A stretch of 64,000 bases of DNA from Lindgomyces ingoldianus (lineage: Eukaryota > Ascomycota > Dothideomycetes > Pleosporales > Lindgomycetaceae). The notes beneath the pieces were generated by a model, which was not told the DNA's origin, did not search any database, and was given only the letters and a program-made list of their open reading frames with translations. The stretch spans positions 478,051 through 542,050 of the forward strand of contig NW_022985187.1 in NCBI RefSeq assembly GCF_010093535.1. The letters are read 5' to 3'. A program made the translations under genes and the position numbers. Of this stretch, positions 34,216-47,589 are shown piece by piece (position 1 is the first letter of the stretch; every line of letters begins with the position of its first letter).

Positions 34216-35170
34216 TAGTCTAGTGCAAGCTTTAGAGCTAGGGCGTCTAGAAAGTCTTATGCAGCTAGCTAGCCTTCTATGTTAAGAATCTTATAAGTTC
34301 TTACCTTAGTGTATAGAAAGTGCTACTGCTAGTACTAAGCTTTTAAAGTTATAGTGCTATGCTTTGCCTTAGTAAGGTAAGCTTTATACTTTACTTATAT
34401 AAGATTCTTTGTGCTTGCGTTTATTAGTGCTAGCTCTTGTTTTAAGGCTTGTATAAGTGCTTATAAAGTAGATTAGTTCTCTAATATAAGCTGCATTATT
34501 ATAGGTCTAAGGAGCTCTAGTGCGACAGTTGCATTAACCTAGTTCTAGATTGTCTAAAAACGCGTTACGCAGAAAGCCTAGTTGCTTAATTAAGCTTAGT
34601 ACTTAGTAATATTAGTCTAGTACTATATGTTAGCCTTTTCTAGAGAGTTCTTAGTAGTAATTGCTTTAAGTGTAGGCATTTCTAGAGCGCTGTCTATAGG
34701 ATTTAGAGCGTCTAGTCTATCTAGATTAATTATGTCCTATAGGTTTTTGCTAAGAGCATGGAACTAGAGCTGGATAAACTAGAGAGGCTAGCTCACGTGG
34801 TCCTTAAGCTAGTATGCTCCTGTTAGGAGAGGAGCATCTTAATTAGCTATAATATAGGCTTTAAAGGTAATAAGAATTAATAAGAATAAGAAATAAGGCT
34901 TCTAAACAGCTTTTGCTAGCGCTATAGTTATATATAAAAAATTATCTTAGGTTCTTAAAGCGCTAGGCCTATAACTGTAGAGAATAAAATAGCCTAGCAG
35001 TAGCTGTTTAGAAGATTAGATAAAGTGACTCTGCTATCTAAGAGAGCTAAGGGCTCTCCTTATATACACTGAGCTTCGGAACATAATATCTCTAGATCCC
35101 GAGCTGCGTCCCAGGCTCTGAGCCCCAGTCCCAGGCTCTGAGCCCCAGCCAAGGCTCTCAGTATACGCGA
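34216..35170. other. RIP-like AT-rich DNA with a small GC-normal direct repeat
   Basis: No family is recognised in most of this stretch. At about 35,090-35,150 composition is normal and a 20-bp unit beginning CCCAGGCTCTGAG occurs twice in tandem, then partly again. It could be the remains of an LTR of the older Ty3/gypsy element that follows, but I found no partner copy to prove it. Confidence 0.35.
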
Positions 35171-35874
35171 CACCTTCTTATTACTAAGACTATTATAGTA
35201 AGAAAACTAGCTACCTTTCTAAAAAAAGTAATTCTTTATAAAGATAGAACTACTAGATACTTTTATTTTTAACTATAGTTTAATCTTTACTAGTTAGTTT
35301 TAGTTAAACATCTACTTCTACTTAAAAATTAACTACTAGCTTAGTATAGCTTTTTATTCTTAAGCTAATAAAAAAACTAAGTGTTAAAATTAAAAATTAT
35401 AGTAAAGTAATAGAAATTTAAAGAAAAGTTTATAATTATAAATAATTATAAGCTAGACTTTTTTTAAATAAAAAATAAAAAAGCCTAAAAAAACTTTTTA
35501 TTTTAGGCTTAAATAAGTATAACTTAGCATATATTAGCTTATTATACTTATTTAAAAAAAACTATTTTTAAGTCCTTACTATTTTATGCTTAAAAGGCAT
35601 TAGAGTTTAATTAAATCTTTTAGTTAATACTAGCGCATATAGTTTCTTATTTATTAACTTAATAACTACTAAGTTTTTATTTTAATGCCTTTATATTCTT
35701 ATCTAACATTTACTTTTTAAAGTTATAGTTAAGGGCTTGTAAGACTAAATCTAAGTTCCTGTCTACTAGTATATCTACTTGTATATGTAAATTAATAGTA
35801 GAAGCATCTAAAACTACCCCTTTATAATTATAGACCTTAGCTTATAAGATTATATTATTAGCATTAAATAGTTA

Positions 35875-37006
35875 ACGTACCTAACAGGTTAGCTAGCCAC
35901 ATAGGTTAGCTGGCTACATTTGCTAAGCCCCTACTAAAACTACTCTATTCTCTTGCAAAACAGCCTACTTTAGCCCTATATAAAGTAATATAACATAAGA
36001 TATTATTTAGAGTCTACTTCTACTACTTACTTACACATACGCAAGTTATGCCTAGTCTAATTATACTGCCTATATTGCCTTTAACTTAGCTTACTTTTTT
36101 TAGTGCGCACTTGCGTCTTTAGCTTTTTTCTATTACTACACGCTCTAAACTCCTTTAGAGCAGTTAGACAAGCTCTATTCTTAACTATTAAGGTTCTTTT
36201 TACCTAAATCTGCTTCCTTTTATGTAATTTATGTTATATAGCAGCCTTATTTACTGCTTAAAGCTTTGTAATCTTATAGCCTACCTTATTATGTTAATGC
36301 TTTAAATAACTATTATTTACTTTTTATTATTTTACTATATTGCCTTTAGCTGTCCTTGTCTCTCTAAAGCTATAACAACTGCTTTAGTTAATATCTAGCC
36401 TATTATAAAGCTTAACTTGTTAAAGTTATATGTGTCTTTATCCTAGATACTGTACTTAGCTTTTATGTTAGCTACTAGGCAAAACTAGCCTTAGATAACC
36501 TCTAGATCCTTATAAAGCGCTCTCTTATAATTATACTTATAATTAAACTTTATTGTAAACTTAGAGCAGTGCTTAACCTACATACTAGGCTAGTTTAAGC
36601 TAACCTAGCCTAGATTGCGCTCTACAGGTAAGGAATTAGCTATATTAGCTATAGCTACAAGCCTAGAGGGAAATCTGCGTGTAATAAGCTTAAGTATGTA
36701 CTTAACAACTACCTTTTTTTTAAGCTTAGTTAGATTCCTTAATTTAGGCTAGCATTCTGCTTGTAAAGGCTGTCTAGCGCGTTAATTGCTTAGTGTTGTG
36801 TAAAAGACATTATAGATAGCTGCAGCGCGTTGTAAGAAAAGTTTTAAGTCTTATTTAAAAGCCTAAAGAGCAAGCTATATCTAACATTCTTTAGAAGATT
36901 TAATCTAGTGTTGTTGTTAAGGCATTATGTAGATAGGTAGAGTTTAGTAGGGGCTTAGCAAAAGTGGCCAGCTAACCTGTGTGGCCAGCTAACCTGTTAG
37001 GTACGT
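35875..37006 (-). mobile_element. Pogo/Fot1-like non-autonomous transposon (family B), 1132 bp
   Basis: The termini ACGTACCTAACAGGTTAG and its complement face each other, flanked by TA on both sides (35,873-35,874 and 37,007-37,008). The length is 1132 bp, the same as the copy at 60,182-61,313, of which it is the reverse orientation. Read on the minus strand it has the N-terminal part of a transposase, then skips to the C-terminal basic part, so the catalytic core is deleted. The insertion is in the protease region of the old chromovirus. It is heavily mutated and cannot encode an enzyme. Confidence 0.85.
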
Positions 37007-38281
37007 TATATTATTTTAAACTTTAACTAGATATAAAAAAAATTAGATTATATAGCCTAATAAGTATCTTACTACTAATAAACCTTTACTGCTTTTACTT
37101 ATGCAATTAAACTAGCCTACATGTAATAAAGAAGTAGAGTTAGATAGTAGACAACATAACGCACTATAGAAAAAGAACTACATTTAGTAGTTATACAGCC
37201 TAATAATTAACTGCATCAAGGGTTTACTAAGGCTACTAAAATTATACTACTCTTCTATTACTTATAGTCTAAAGACACTTAAATTGTTAATCTACTCATC
37301 TGTTAAGATGTCTAGAACAGGTCTAAAAAACATCTATTCTTTTACTATTACTTTTATTTTAGTAAATGCTTTTTATTTTAACATAAAAAAAATAAGTTCT
37401 TTTTAACTTTTATTTATAAAATTAAGTGTTTAATTAAAAATAAGTAAGCTTTACTATTAAATAATAAATATAAAACTAAAGTATTAGTAAACCTTTAATT
37501 ACTATCTAAATACTATTAGTACTAAGATGTATTTAGCTACACTGCAGCTTACTAATTACTAGCACATTACTTATACAACTATAAGATTATTCTTACAGAA
37601 CCTCTCTCTAATAGTTATAGCCCCTTATATAAACAGAATGTTAGGGAACTAGAGGTAATAAAGAAGTATATTATAAATAATTTAAAATATAGCTTTATTA
37701 AGTAGAGTTAGAGCCTTTTTACATCTTTTATTTTTTATATACAGAAACTAAATAGCAACTTATGTATCTATGTTAATTACTGCAAACTTAACACTATTAC
37801 CTGCAAAAATGTGTATTTAATACTATGCATAGACAAACTCCTGTTAAGACCTATAAAAGCATCTATTTTTATAAAGTTTAATATTTATATAGCTTTTAAT
37901 AAGATTAGGATAGACCTAAGCTTTAAAAAGTGTACTACCTTTTAGACATAATATAGAATATATAAATGTAAAGTCTTACTTTTTAAATTATGTAATAGCC
38001 TAGTAACTTACTAGCGCTATATAAATAACATATTAATTAACTACTTAAATAATTTTTGCATTGCCTACTTAAATAACATCTTTATCTACTTTAAAAATAA
38101 GGCAACTTATATTCTTTATATTAAAAAGGTTTTAAAGAGGCTCTAGTAAGCAGAATTATAAGTAGAAATTAAGAAAGTAGATCTTATGTTACTTAAATAA
38201 AGTATCTTAGCTATATACTTTTAAATAAAGGACTAAAGGTTAACTTATAGAAAGTAGAGGTGCTACGCAACTAGTAGGCGC

Positions 38282-38885
38282 TGTTACGGTCTATGGTTGG
38301 ACCAACGTAACTCCACCCGCGGTGCTCCACAATCTAGCTGGATTGGGACAGGGCTCGCTTACAGACCAATCGGAGGACAAGGAGATAGCGCGGCTGCCCG
38401 AGATTATAGAAGGATACGTTGTCTAATAGGAGGGCAGGCCGCGAGTTTAGGGAGCTTAAGGGAGCTTAGGGGAGCCCGCAGGAGCCTCCTTAGCAGACTC
38501 CTATAAACTCCTGTCTACTCCCTTAGCATCCCTAGCACATGTATATAGTCTCCACATTAAACAACCTTTAAGAGGTGTGTTTAACATTTAGTTTATTCTT
38601 TACATAGACTAAGTAGCATATAGCTTTTTAAAAAGCTGTAATACTATTTATATATCTTACACTATATATACCTCTAACTTTGTCTGCAAAGACTGTTTAA
38701 CTCTAGCTACTCTACTGCTGCATAAAGAGTAAACTATAATCTAGTTACTCTAAATTATTCTTTATTAGCCTAATAGCCTGTACGTAGGACTGTACACCCT
38801 ACTAGATTAGCCTCTACTACCTGTCTTACTCCCCTCTTAGGAATATTAGCAGACCTAAGTGCTTTCTAAAGCAAGGATTATAACA
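38282..38885 (+). repeat. 5' LTR of family G copy 1
   Basis: This is 604 bp, starting TGTTACGGTC and ending TATAACA. The first 170 bp keep CpG and TpG-rich sequence (GGACCAACGTAACTCC) while the last half is converted to TA-rich sequence. A short open frame inside (38,297-38,506) is part of the LTR, not a gene. Confidence 0.9.
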
Positions 38886-41800
38886 TTAAACACTACCTTT
38901 TTAAAAAGTATAGTAACCTCTTAACATAACTTAGATTCTAACATAGCCTATGCAGCGCTATTAGGATCTATAAAAGTTCCTACCTAAAGTAAAGCTATTC
39001 TAGCAGAATAAATTAACTTAATCTAGAACAATATTAAAAAACTCTAGCAGATTAGTAATAAAGTTAGTAAGTTATTAAAACTTAAAAAAAAATAGCTAAC
39101 CTTTACTAAAAAACTATAAACTTACAAAGCTTTCTTAAACTTTTAAGCTCTTAGGAAATAACTAATTAAGCCTATTAAATACATAAACTATAAGTAGAGC
39201 TAGTAAAAATCTAAAACATTTTATTTAAAAAAATAAGCATTATAGCTAAGAAAGCTTTAAAACTAGCCTTTTTAAAGCCTTTTAAAAGATTACTAAAGGA
39301 CCTCTAACTATTCTTTATAAAATGCTACTTTTATATGCAATATAATAAAGAAGCATTTTAGACTAATGCAGAAATAATATCCTAGATAAGACTATACTTA
39401 AAAGGCCCCCTTACAATCTAGTTCTAACTCTACACAGATAATTAGATAAACTTTAGAGTAAATAGTAAAGCACTTACCTCTAAAATAAAAGAAATATTTA
39501 GTAACATTAAAAACTTTAAAGAAGCTTTAACAGCTATTTATAAAACTCTTAATAAAAAAAATTATAGCTAATAAATTAAATACTATAAAATAAGAAACTA
39601 GCCTAGTCTAAAACTATGCAGCATGTTTTAGAGAACAGCTAGCTATCTGTGAATAGATAGACTAGAAGGCTCTCTGCTGTATGTTCTATAATAGACTAAG
39701 CAAAATAGTAAAGAATAAATTTATACATAGCAAAAAACTAACTACTTTTAAAAACTTTATTATGTAAGCAATAACCTATAACAACTATTATAAGAAGCAT
39801 AAAAAAGAAAAAAAATAAAAAAGAACCTCTTAGAGACTAAAGTTTATTCTAAAGAAAAAAAAGCTTTTATAATATAATAAAAAACTAATAGACCTTAGTT
39901 ATATAAAGTATACATAAAGCCCCCCTTTTAAGAAGAGCTAAGTTCTAAGACGTAATAAGCTGCTTTTAATAAAGAAATAATAAAAGTAGCTAAAGAACAA
40001 GGCCTGCCTAAACTATAAAAAAGTAGGATATTTCTGCTAAAACTACTTAAACTTTTAGAAAAGAGAGAATAAAAATACTACTGCAATAATAAAAGCTATT
40101 AATGCTAAATATAGCTTTATAGATAAGAAAATATAAGAAAGACTAAATAATAAACTCTACTAGTAATGTAAAAAAAACTACTTTTTAAACAACTATTCTA
40201 AACTATATTAGAAGGTAGTTATCTAAAATTTTAGTAGCCTTAACATAGTGTTACAGGACCTTATAATTCTTAAAAAATATAAAGAAAAGACTTAGATCTA
40301 AGGATATATTATAAATATCTAAAAAAAAACAGTTTTCTCTCTAAGACTAAACCTCTAGCACTTTAGTAAGAGAGCTTTCCTAACAGTTTTAGAGATGCAG
40401 GTGCTAGAAGTGCAGGTTATAGCGCAACTACCTAAGCAACTATATAGTCTTACTTTACTAAATAAACATTAGCAACAACTACTTAACATTTAACATTATA
40501 TAAAAAATAGCTAAAGTTAAATATAACATTATAAATAAAGAAAAGTAATAGTAATTTTTTACTAAAATTAAAAATTAGAAGCTAGAATAGCTAGGTAAAC
40601 CTACTAAGTTTAAAGTACCCTAACTAGCGCCTAAAAAACCTAAAACACTGCTTTTAAGCCTAGTAATCTCTAGAAAAGCTCTTGCAATACAACAGAATTA
40701 CAGACAATGTGTCCTCTGCAGAAGCAGCACCTATAGCACAAACAGTTGCTAATAGAAAGAGCACCCTGTACAGCTAGTACAAATAAAAGAATACCCTTAG
40801 TAGACTTAAAAAAGTCCCCTTAACACATTACATAGACCTAATAAGTGTCTGTACCCCTAGTACTAGTGCATGTGACAATACTATGTTAAACACTAGGACA
40901 ACAAACATTAAGCAGGATAGTAGCCTACATAGGAAAAGAACTACAACAGTTGCCTATAGCAAGGAACAGCCTTAGCCTACAAAACTATAAATTGTTACAC
41001 TTACTAGACAGCCCCTTCTTACAAATAAAAAGAGTAAATAAAGTGTAATAAATAAAAAAATTACAAGTTCTACTACTTTTAGTAAAAGGTAGTAAAAAAA
41101 AAAGACTACCTAACTTTATATTATCTAGTTAAAGATTATAAATGTAAGGTAGCTAACTACTATAATTAAAAACATTAAATCTATAAAAAAAGAAAAAATA
41201 AATTTAATAATAACTTATAAAACATTAACTTCTATCCCCTTTCTAATAAAGAAGTTAAACATAACATATTAGCAGTAATTATAGTAGAATAAGGGGTAGG
41301 ACATAGCCTAATAACCACCTTTATGTACAAAGAACAGCCTAGGCTAGCCTTAGTAGACAGCAGATGCACCTTTACTGCTATAGATAAAGACTAGGTAGAT
41401 AAATAAAGTATACCTTTCTACATAAAGAAAAACCTATTTAAGGTAACCCTTACTAACACATTATTAATTAAATATAGTAAAGGATAGATTAACTTAGAAA
41501 CCTATAAGAAAAACTTTAAAACTCTAAATATAAAAAACTAGAAGTCTATAAACATACTTAAGCTAGAAGGCAAATATAATGTAATTTTAGGCTATAATTA
41601 GCTTAAAACACATAACCTTGTAATTAACTAGAGAACTATAACTATAGAAACTCCTAACAACTACGCACATATAACCTAGTTAGCATGCTATAATAATAGA
41701 TGCCTAGTCTACAAATAAGTAAAGTAGGGTAGTAGTTACTACCCTAAGAAAAGAAAACTCTAGAAGTTCCTTTACTAAAAGCTAAAAGCCTAAGTAATAA

Positions 41801-44800
41801 GAATAATAAAAAAAGAACTTAAAAAAGTACCCTATAAAAAAATTAAAAAAAAATAAAAATGTAAAATAGATTAGTGTTATATAAATCTAAAAAAAAGGTT
41901 GCATCCTGCCTAAGTACAAAGACTATAAAGATATGTTTAAGACACTAAAGAACCCTAGAGAACTACTACTACACTAGCCTTAGGATTATGCTATTAACCT
42001 AATAAAAGACTATAACCTAAAAACGCATAAGCTCTGCCCCCTAATAAGGGTACAGAAGGAGGCCTTATAAGAGTATGTTAATAAAATGTTAGTAAAAGGC
42101 TATATTTAAGAAAGCTACAGCCCTATAGCTTTAGCTATAGTCTTTGTAAAAAAGAAAAAAGAAAAAATCTAAGTCTATTAAGACTATAGAACTCTAAATA
42201 ATAACATAATTTAAGACTAGTTCCCTCTACTAATTATATAAGATATTATAAACTAATTAAAAGGAACCTAATACTTTATAAAGTTTAACATATAAGACAG
42301 ATTTAATAAAATAAGGATATAAAAAAAAGATAAGTAGCTTACAGTGTTTAGAACTTTATAGAGACTTTATAAATTACTAGTAATGCTATTTAGCCTAATA
42401 AACACTCTAGCAACATTCTAGTAAATTATTAATATAGCTTTTAACCCTTATCTAGATGTCTTTACTCTAGTATACTTAAATAATGTCCTTATCTACTTAA
42501 AAAATACTCTAGAAGACTATGTACAGAAAGTATAAAAAGTCTTAGAGCAGCTTAGAAAGTACAGACTCTACCTGCAGCTCTCTAAGTGTAAATTCTATGT
42601 TAGCAAAACAGAATACTTAGAATTTATAATTAATAAAAAAAAGATAAAAATTAACTTAGCTAAAGTATAAAAGGTACTTAAGTAGCTAAAACTTATAATA
42701 GTTAAAAAAGTAAAAGAATTCCTAAGACTATTAGGCTATATTAGGCAGATAATTAGAGATTATTTAAAAATTGCTATACTATTAACAAACACTATAACTA
42801 AGAAGCAGGTAATAGTAAAGTTTATCTAGACCCTGCAAATAAATAAAGCATTTATAGCGCTAAAATAAGCTATAATAGCTAAGCTAGTGCTAAGAATGTA
42901 CAACCTATAGTTAGATACTAAGATCTACACAGACGCATCCCTAGGAGCTAGTAGGGCCACGCTATATTAAAAACAGGAAGACAGGAAGTGGCACCTAGTT
43001 GTGTACTACTCTGCTAAGTTCTCTAGACCTAAAGCTAGCTACAGTATACCTAATAAAGAACTAAAAGCTATACTTAATGTAATAAAAGTCTAGTCTACAG
43101 AACTACATAGAATAGTAAAACTATTTAATATTATAACTAACTACATAAACTTAGTTATGTTCTTAATAGTAAAGAAACTATTACTAATGCACATAAAATA
43201 AGTAATAGAACTTGCGCAGTTTAACTATATTATTAAACACATACCTAGAGCACAAAACTAGTAGGCTAACGCCCTTAGCTAAAGACTAGACTACTTTAAT
43301 AAAGAAAAAAAAGAAACTAAGAAGTTTACACTCTTTAAGAAAACTAATAAAAAGTAGATCTATAATAGGCTTTAACTTATAAAAGAATTCTACATGCTTA
43401 CAGCTAGTAAGTAAGGATAAAAAAACTTAATTTAAGAATATTATAAATCTCTAATGTTTAGCTACTTAGGAATAGGCACTCTTTAGAGGAAGCTAAGGGC
43501 TACTATACTACAGCAAATACTAAAAGTAAAGCAGTTATGCATAGAGGTGCTTAGAGAATGTAATACTTATAATAAAAACAACTTACAGAGGCATAAGGCT
43601 TATAGATACCTTTAACTAATTAAAGCACTAAAACTACTATAAACAATAATTATAATAAATTTTATTATAAAATTACCCCTGTCTAAAGAACTAGAAATAG
43701 ACAGGATGTGCAACATAATTATAGTAGCCCTAGATAAAACTACTAAGTATCTTTATACTTAGCTCTTAAAAAAAACAATAACTACTAAAGAATTTATTTA
43801 TAAATTAAAATAAAATGTAATATTAGTATATAGATACCTTAAAATTATTATCTCTAACTAAAATAAATTATTTACTAGCAGCTTTTAGAAAGTAGTAATA
43901 AGGCACCTTAGTATAGTATACAAGCTATTAACAGCTTACTACCTGTAAATAAATAGTTAGACTAAAAAAGCAAACACAGAAGTAAAAAGATACTTAAGAA
44001 AGTATATTTTTTATACTTAAGATAATTAGGCAGAGTAGCTTCTAATAGCATAACTAGCTATTAACAATATAGAGTTAGCTACAACAAAAGAAACACTATA
44101 TAAGGCTAACTTTAGGTATAACTTTTACTTTAAGCTATAAGAAAATTAACTTATAAACTTATAAAAATTAGTAGATAGGCTAATAGACTTATAATAAATC
44201 TATAAAAAGTTAGCTATAAAAGTAAGGTCTAGTAGAAAGGTAATAAAGAAGTATGCAAATAAATTATAATAACTAGAACTAAAGATTTACCTAGGGGATT
44301 ATGTGTATCTTAACACTAAAAACCTAAAGATACTAAGACCCTCTAGAAAGCTAGTAGAAAAAAAAATAGAACTTTATAAAGTCTTATAGACCTAATAAGA
44401 TAACTGTAAGCTTAAGCTTCCCTTACATATAAAAATCTACTTATAGTTCTATATTTCTAAGCTAGAAAAAGCACTTAAAGAAATTCCCTTATCTACCTAG
44501 AAATAAAAGAATAAAAAAACAGAGTATAAAGTTAAACATATAGTAGGTAATTAAAAAAACTAAAAAAAGTTTCTAGTAAAATAAAAAGAATAGCTTACTA
44601 GTAAAAATATATAGAAACTAGCTAAGAACTTAAGGAACACATAGCTGTTAGTATAAAGGTACTTTTAAGCTTATCTAAAAGAAACTAGCTAGGTAATAAG
44701 GCACCTATATTAAAAGAAACAGCTATGTTATTACTAGATAGTAGTAGCTTTTAAAGATAAGTCCTAGCTAACAACAGTTAAGAAAAGAAATAGCCCTTTA

Positions 44801-45420
44801 CTTTAGCCTTTAAAGCTTTTATCTTGTTTAAAGAGGAAAGATCTTTTTTTAAGTACTTTACACAGCAAGCCTCTAGTAAATCTAGTAATTTTTAGATACA
44901 ATCTTGTCTAGAACGCTCCTTATCTATTGCCCCTAGCATCTCCTCCCACAGGCGAAGCTGCTTCTAGTCCTGCGCCTACTGCTCTTCTAGTAAGAGGCGC
45001 TTATAAGCTAGCTACTTCTCTAATAAGGCACACTTATAAGCCTTTATAATAGAGGCCTTCTAAAGAAGCAACTCCCTTTCTTTCTCTAAATAATTCTATG
45101 TAGCATTAGAAATAAAAGTGTTGCATTTACTGTGTTTTTTTACACACTTAACGCAGTTGTCTAAGAATAAAGTTAACACATAAAATAACTTTAAAAACTA
45201 GTAAGCGCTATAGGGCCTTATCTTTATCTAGTAAAAAAGATTAAAATAATAAGCAACATAAAAATAGTAAAATAAACAGGACTAACAAGCTATTTAGCAT
45301 AAGAAGAATAGATGTTAGGGATGCCTTCTAGTAAGTAGACGCTTACTTTATAAACAAACCCTTACTAACACAGTTGTGTGAGCAGAGCGGCAAGGACGCT
45401 GCTAGAGAGAAGGGGCAGCG
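38886..45420 (+). pseudogene. Decayed gag-pol of family G copy 1
   Basis: Readable landmarks, all interrupted by stops, are as follows. A CCHC zinc knuckle of Gag lies at about 40,005-40,050. The aspartic protease DS motif is at about 41,356. The reverse transcriptase start (FVKKK, later DYRTLNN) lies at about 42,140-42,215, and its YxDD box reads YLNN at about 42,472, as expected if GAT became AAT. RNase H has IYTDAS at about 42,930. The integrase has a zinc-binding region near 43,440-43,600 and a TAYY motif near 43,935. Mutations are mostly C to T and G to A. No part is functional. Confidence 0.85.
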
Positions 45421-46024
45421 TGTTACAGTCTATAGTTAGACTAACGTAACTCCACCCGCAGTGCTCCATAATCTAGCTAGATTAGGACAGGGCTTGCTTA
45501 CAAACTAATTAGAGGACAAGAAGATAGCGCAGCTGCCTAAGATTATAGAAGAATGCGTTGTCTAATAGGAGGGTAGGCTGCAAGTTTAGGGAGCTTAAGG
45601 GAGCTTAGGGGAGCCTACAGGAGCCTTCTTAGCAGACTCCTATAAACTCCTGTCTACTCCCTTAGCATCCCTAGCACATGTATATAGTCCCTACATTAAA
45701 TAACTTTTAGAAGGTGTGTTTAACATTTAGTTTATTCTTTACATAGACTAAGTAGCATACAGCTTTCTAAAGAGCTGTAATACTATTTGTATATCTTACA
45801 CTATATATACCTCTAACCCTGTCCGCAAAGACTGTTTAACCCTAGCTACCCTACTGCTGCACAAAGGGCAAACTATAATCTAGTCACTCTAAATCATTCT
45901 CCATTAGCCTAATAGCCTGTACGTAGGACTGTACACCCTACCGGATTGGCCCCTACTACCCGTCCTACTCCCCCCCTAGGAATATCAGCAGACCCGAGTG
46001 CTTCCCGAAGCAAGGATTGTAACA
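45421..46024 (+). repeat. 3' LTR of family G copy 1
   Basis: This is 604 bp, the same length as the 5' LTR. Here the first 200 bp are strongly mutated (ACAGTCTATAGTTAGAC for the less altered ACGGTCTATGGTTGGAC) while the last 200 bp are almost untouched (for example ACCGGATTGGCCCC). This is the mirror image of the 5' LTR. Confidence 0.9.
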
Positions 46025-46029
46025 GGCGC
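46025..46029. other. Target-site duplication GGCGC (right copy)
   Basis: This matches 38,277-38,281. The host sequence resumes with CTACTACTATAA, and the opposite-strand host copy near 58,304 has one GGCGC between the same flanks, confirming the duplication. Confidence 0.9.
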
Positions 46030-47589
46030 CTACTACTATAACAGGTGTAAAATTCTTTTTAGGCTTTACTAGATTTTATTAACAATTTATTTAAAAAAAT
46101 TTTATATAGTAAAACTAATTATTACACTTTAAAGTCGTACTATCTCTTTTATATAGACTTTAAAGTGTAATATAGCTTTTAAAAAACTAAAGTTTGCGCT
46201 ACTAAGTATACCTATGCTTTACTATTTTAATTTTATGTTATAAACTAAAATTAAAACTAACACTTTTAATAAGGTAGTAGTAGGAGTTCTATTCTAGGAA
46301 CATGCTAATAGAAATTAGTGCCCTATTTTATTCTATAGCAAGGTCCTATCTAGTTTAAAGCTAAACTAGGAAATACATAATAAGAAACTATTTATAATTG
46401 TTACTATGTTTAAATAATAAAAAGCTAAGCTTATATTAGTAATAATAAGCACTTTAGTATATACTAATTATTAGTTATTAAAGTATTTTATAATAACTAA
46501 GGTGCTAAATGCTTATTAGGTCTATTAAGCTAAAAAGTTAGCTTAGTATTACTTTTAAATTAAGTACACCCCTAGTAAGAATAACACTAGGGCAGATATT
46601 CTTAGCTGTTATAAATAAGACATAAAAAAATTAAAAGTAGCTTAAACTAATAACTAGTTAGAGGTCTTACTTAAACTATACTAACTCTACTTTTAAATTA
46701 ATAAGGAATTAGCCTAGTACTATATTACTTAAATAATAACTTAAGTAACTTTACTAAATATTATAAAAGGACTACACTAGGTTATGTTTTTAGATTCTTT
46801 AAAATTAATTAACATATTACTTTAAAAAAATTAAACCTTTTTTATATAAAAGTAAAAACTTTTACTTTACTATTATTAGATAAAAAAATAAACTACTACT
46901 TTATGCTAACTATTTATGTGTTCTAGTAAACTCTCTACTGTGTACCTAACTTATCTAAGAAGTCTATAATTAAGTATCTTTAGCACACCCTAGCGCTACG
47001 AAGACCTATTAGTTACTGTTCTAAAAGAACTACTAGAAGGATATAAAGGCTACTTATAAATAATATGTACAGAATTACTTTTTTTATTATAAAGCTTATC
47101 TAAAATAAGCCTAAACTTTAGAGTTTATTTACTCTCTTTTAATCTCTAATTAACTAATGCAGCACCTATGTATTAACTTTAAGAATTTTTTTAAAGACAA
47201 GTTTAGTTATAACTAAATTATAGTTATAATTAATTACATGTTTAAATAAGCTATTTTTATTCCCTACTATAAAATAATTAACACCTAAAAAATAGCTGCT
47301 TTATTTATTTAATAGGTGTACTATTTTAGCTACACACCTAAAACTATTATCTTTAACTAGAGACTTTAGTTTATATCTAGTTTCTAGTCTAAATTCTGTT
47401 AAATTTTAGGTGTAAAAGTTAAGCTTTCTACTACTTATTATAAAAAAACAAATAGCTAAATAGAGATTATAAATAAGTATATTAATTAAAGACTACAGCC
47501 TTTTATATTTTTTTTACTAAGATAACTAGAGTTCTTTACTGCCTTTAATTAATTAGGCTTAGATAACTTTACTTTATATAACTAGAAAA

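Larger units (their letters stand above)
38282..46024 (+). mobile_element. Complete Ty3/gypsy LTR retrotransposon (family G), copy 1
   Basis: Two 604-bp LTRs (38,282-38,885 and 45,421-46,024; TGTTAC...TAACA) enclose 6,535 bp. The 5-bp target duplication GGCGC is present at 38,277-38,281 and 46,025-46,029. The opposite-strand copy of the host element shows the unoccupied site at about 58,304-58,309. Domain order of the decayed gag-pol is protease, reverse transcriptase, RNase H, integrase, which places it in Ty3/gypsy rather than Ty1/copia. It inserted into the old chromovirus, so it is younger. Every domain is broken by stops. Confidence 0.93.
35171..47589 (+). mobile_element. Old Ty3/gypsy chromovirus (family C), copy 1, split by two insertions
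   Basis: Through many stop codons a gag-pol order is visible on the plus strand. Protease-like sequence lies at about 35,600-35,874 and resumes after the DNA transposon (35,875-37,006). Reverse transcriptase follows at about 37,640-38,281, with its YxDD box read as YLNN near 38,070. The element is then interrupted by the LTR retrotransposon 38,282-46,024. It resumes at 46,025 with FLGFxxFY-like text, RNase H (about 46,320-46,440) and integrase, and ends abruptly at about 47,589 against the palindromic repeat. The left edge is uncertain. The relation to copy 2 (opposite strand, 54,835-58,942) is direct: long stretches match. Coordinates include the nested elements. Confidence 0.7.

Noticed and set aside
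38297..38506. Short open frame with a start codon, similar to one at 58,907-59,146
   Set aside because: Both lie in or across the start of family G LTRs; the similarity is LTR homology, not a gene family.
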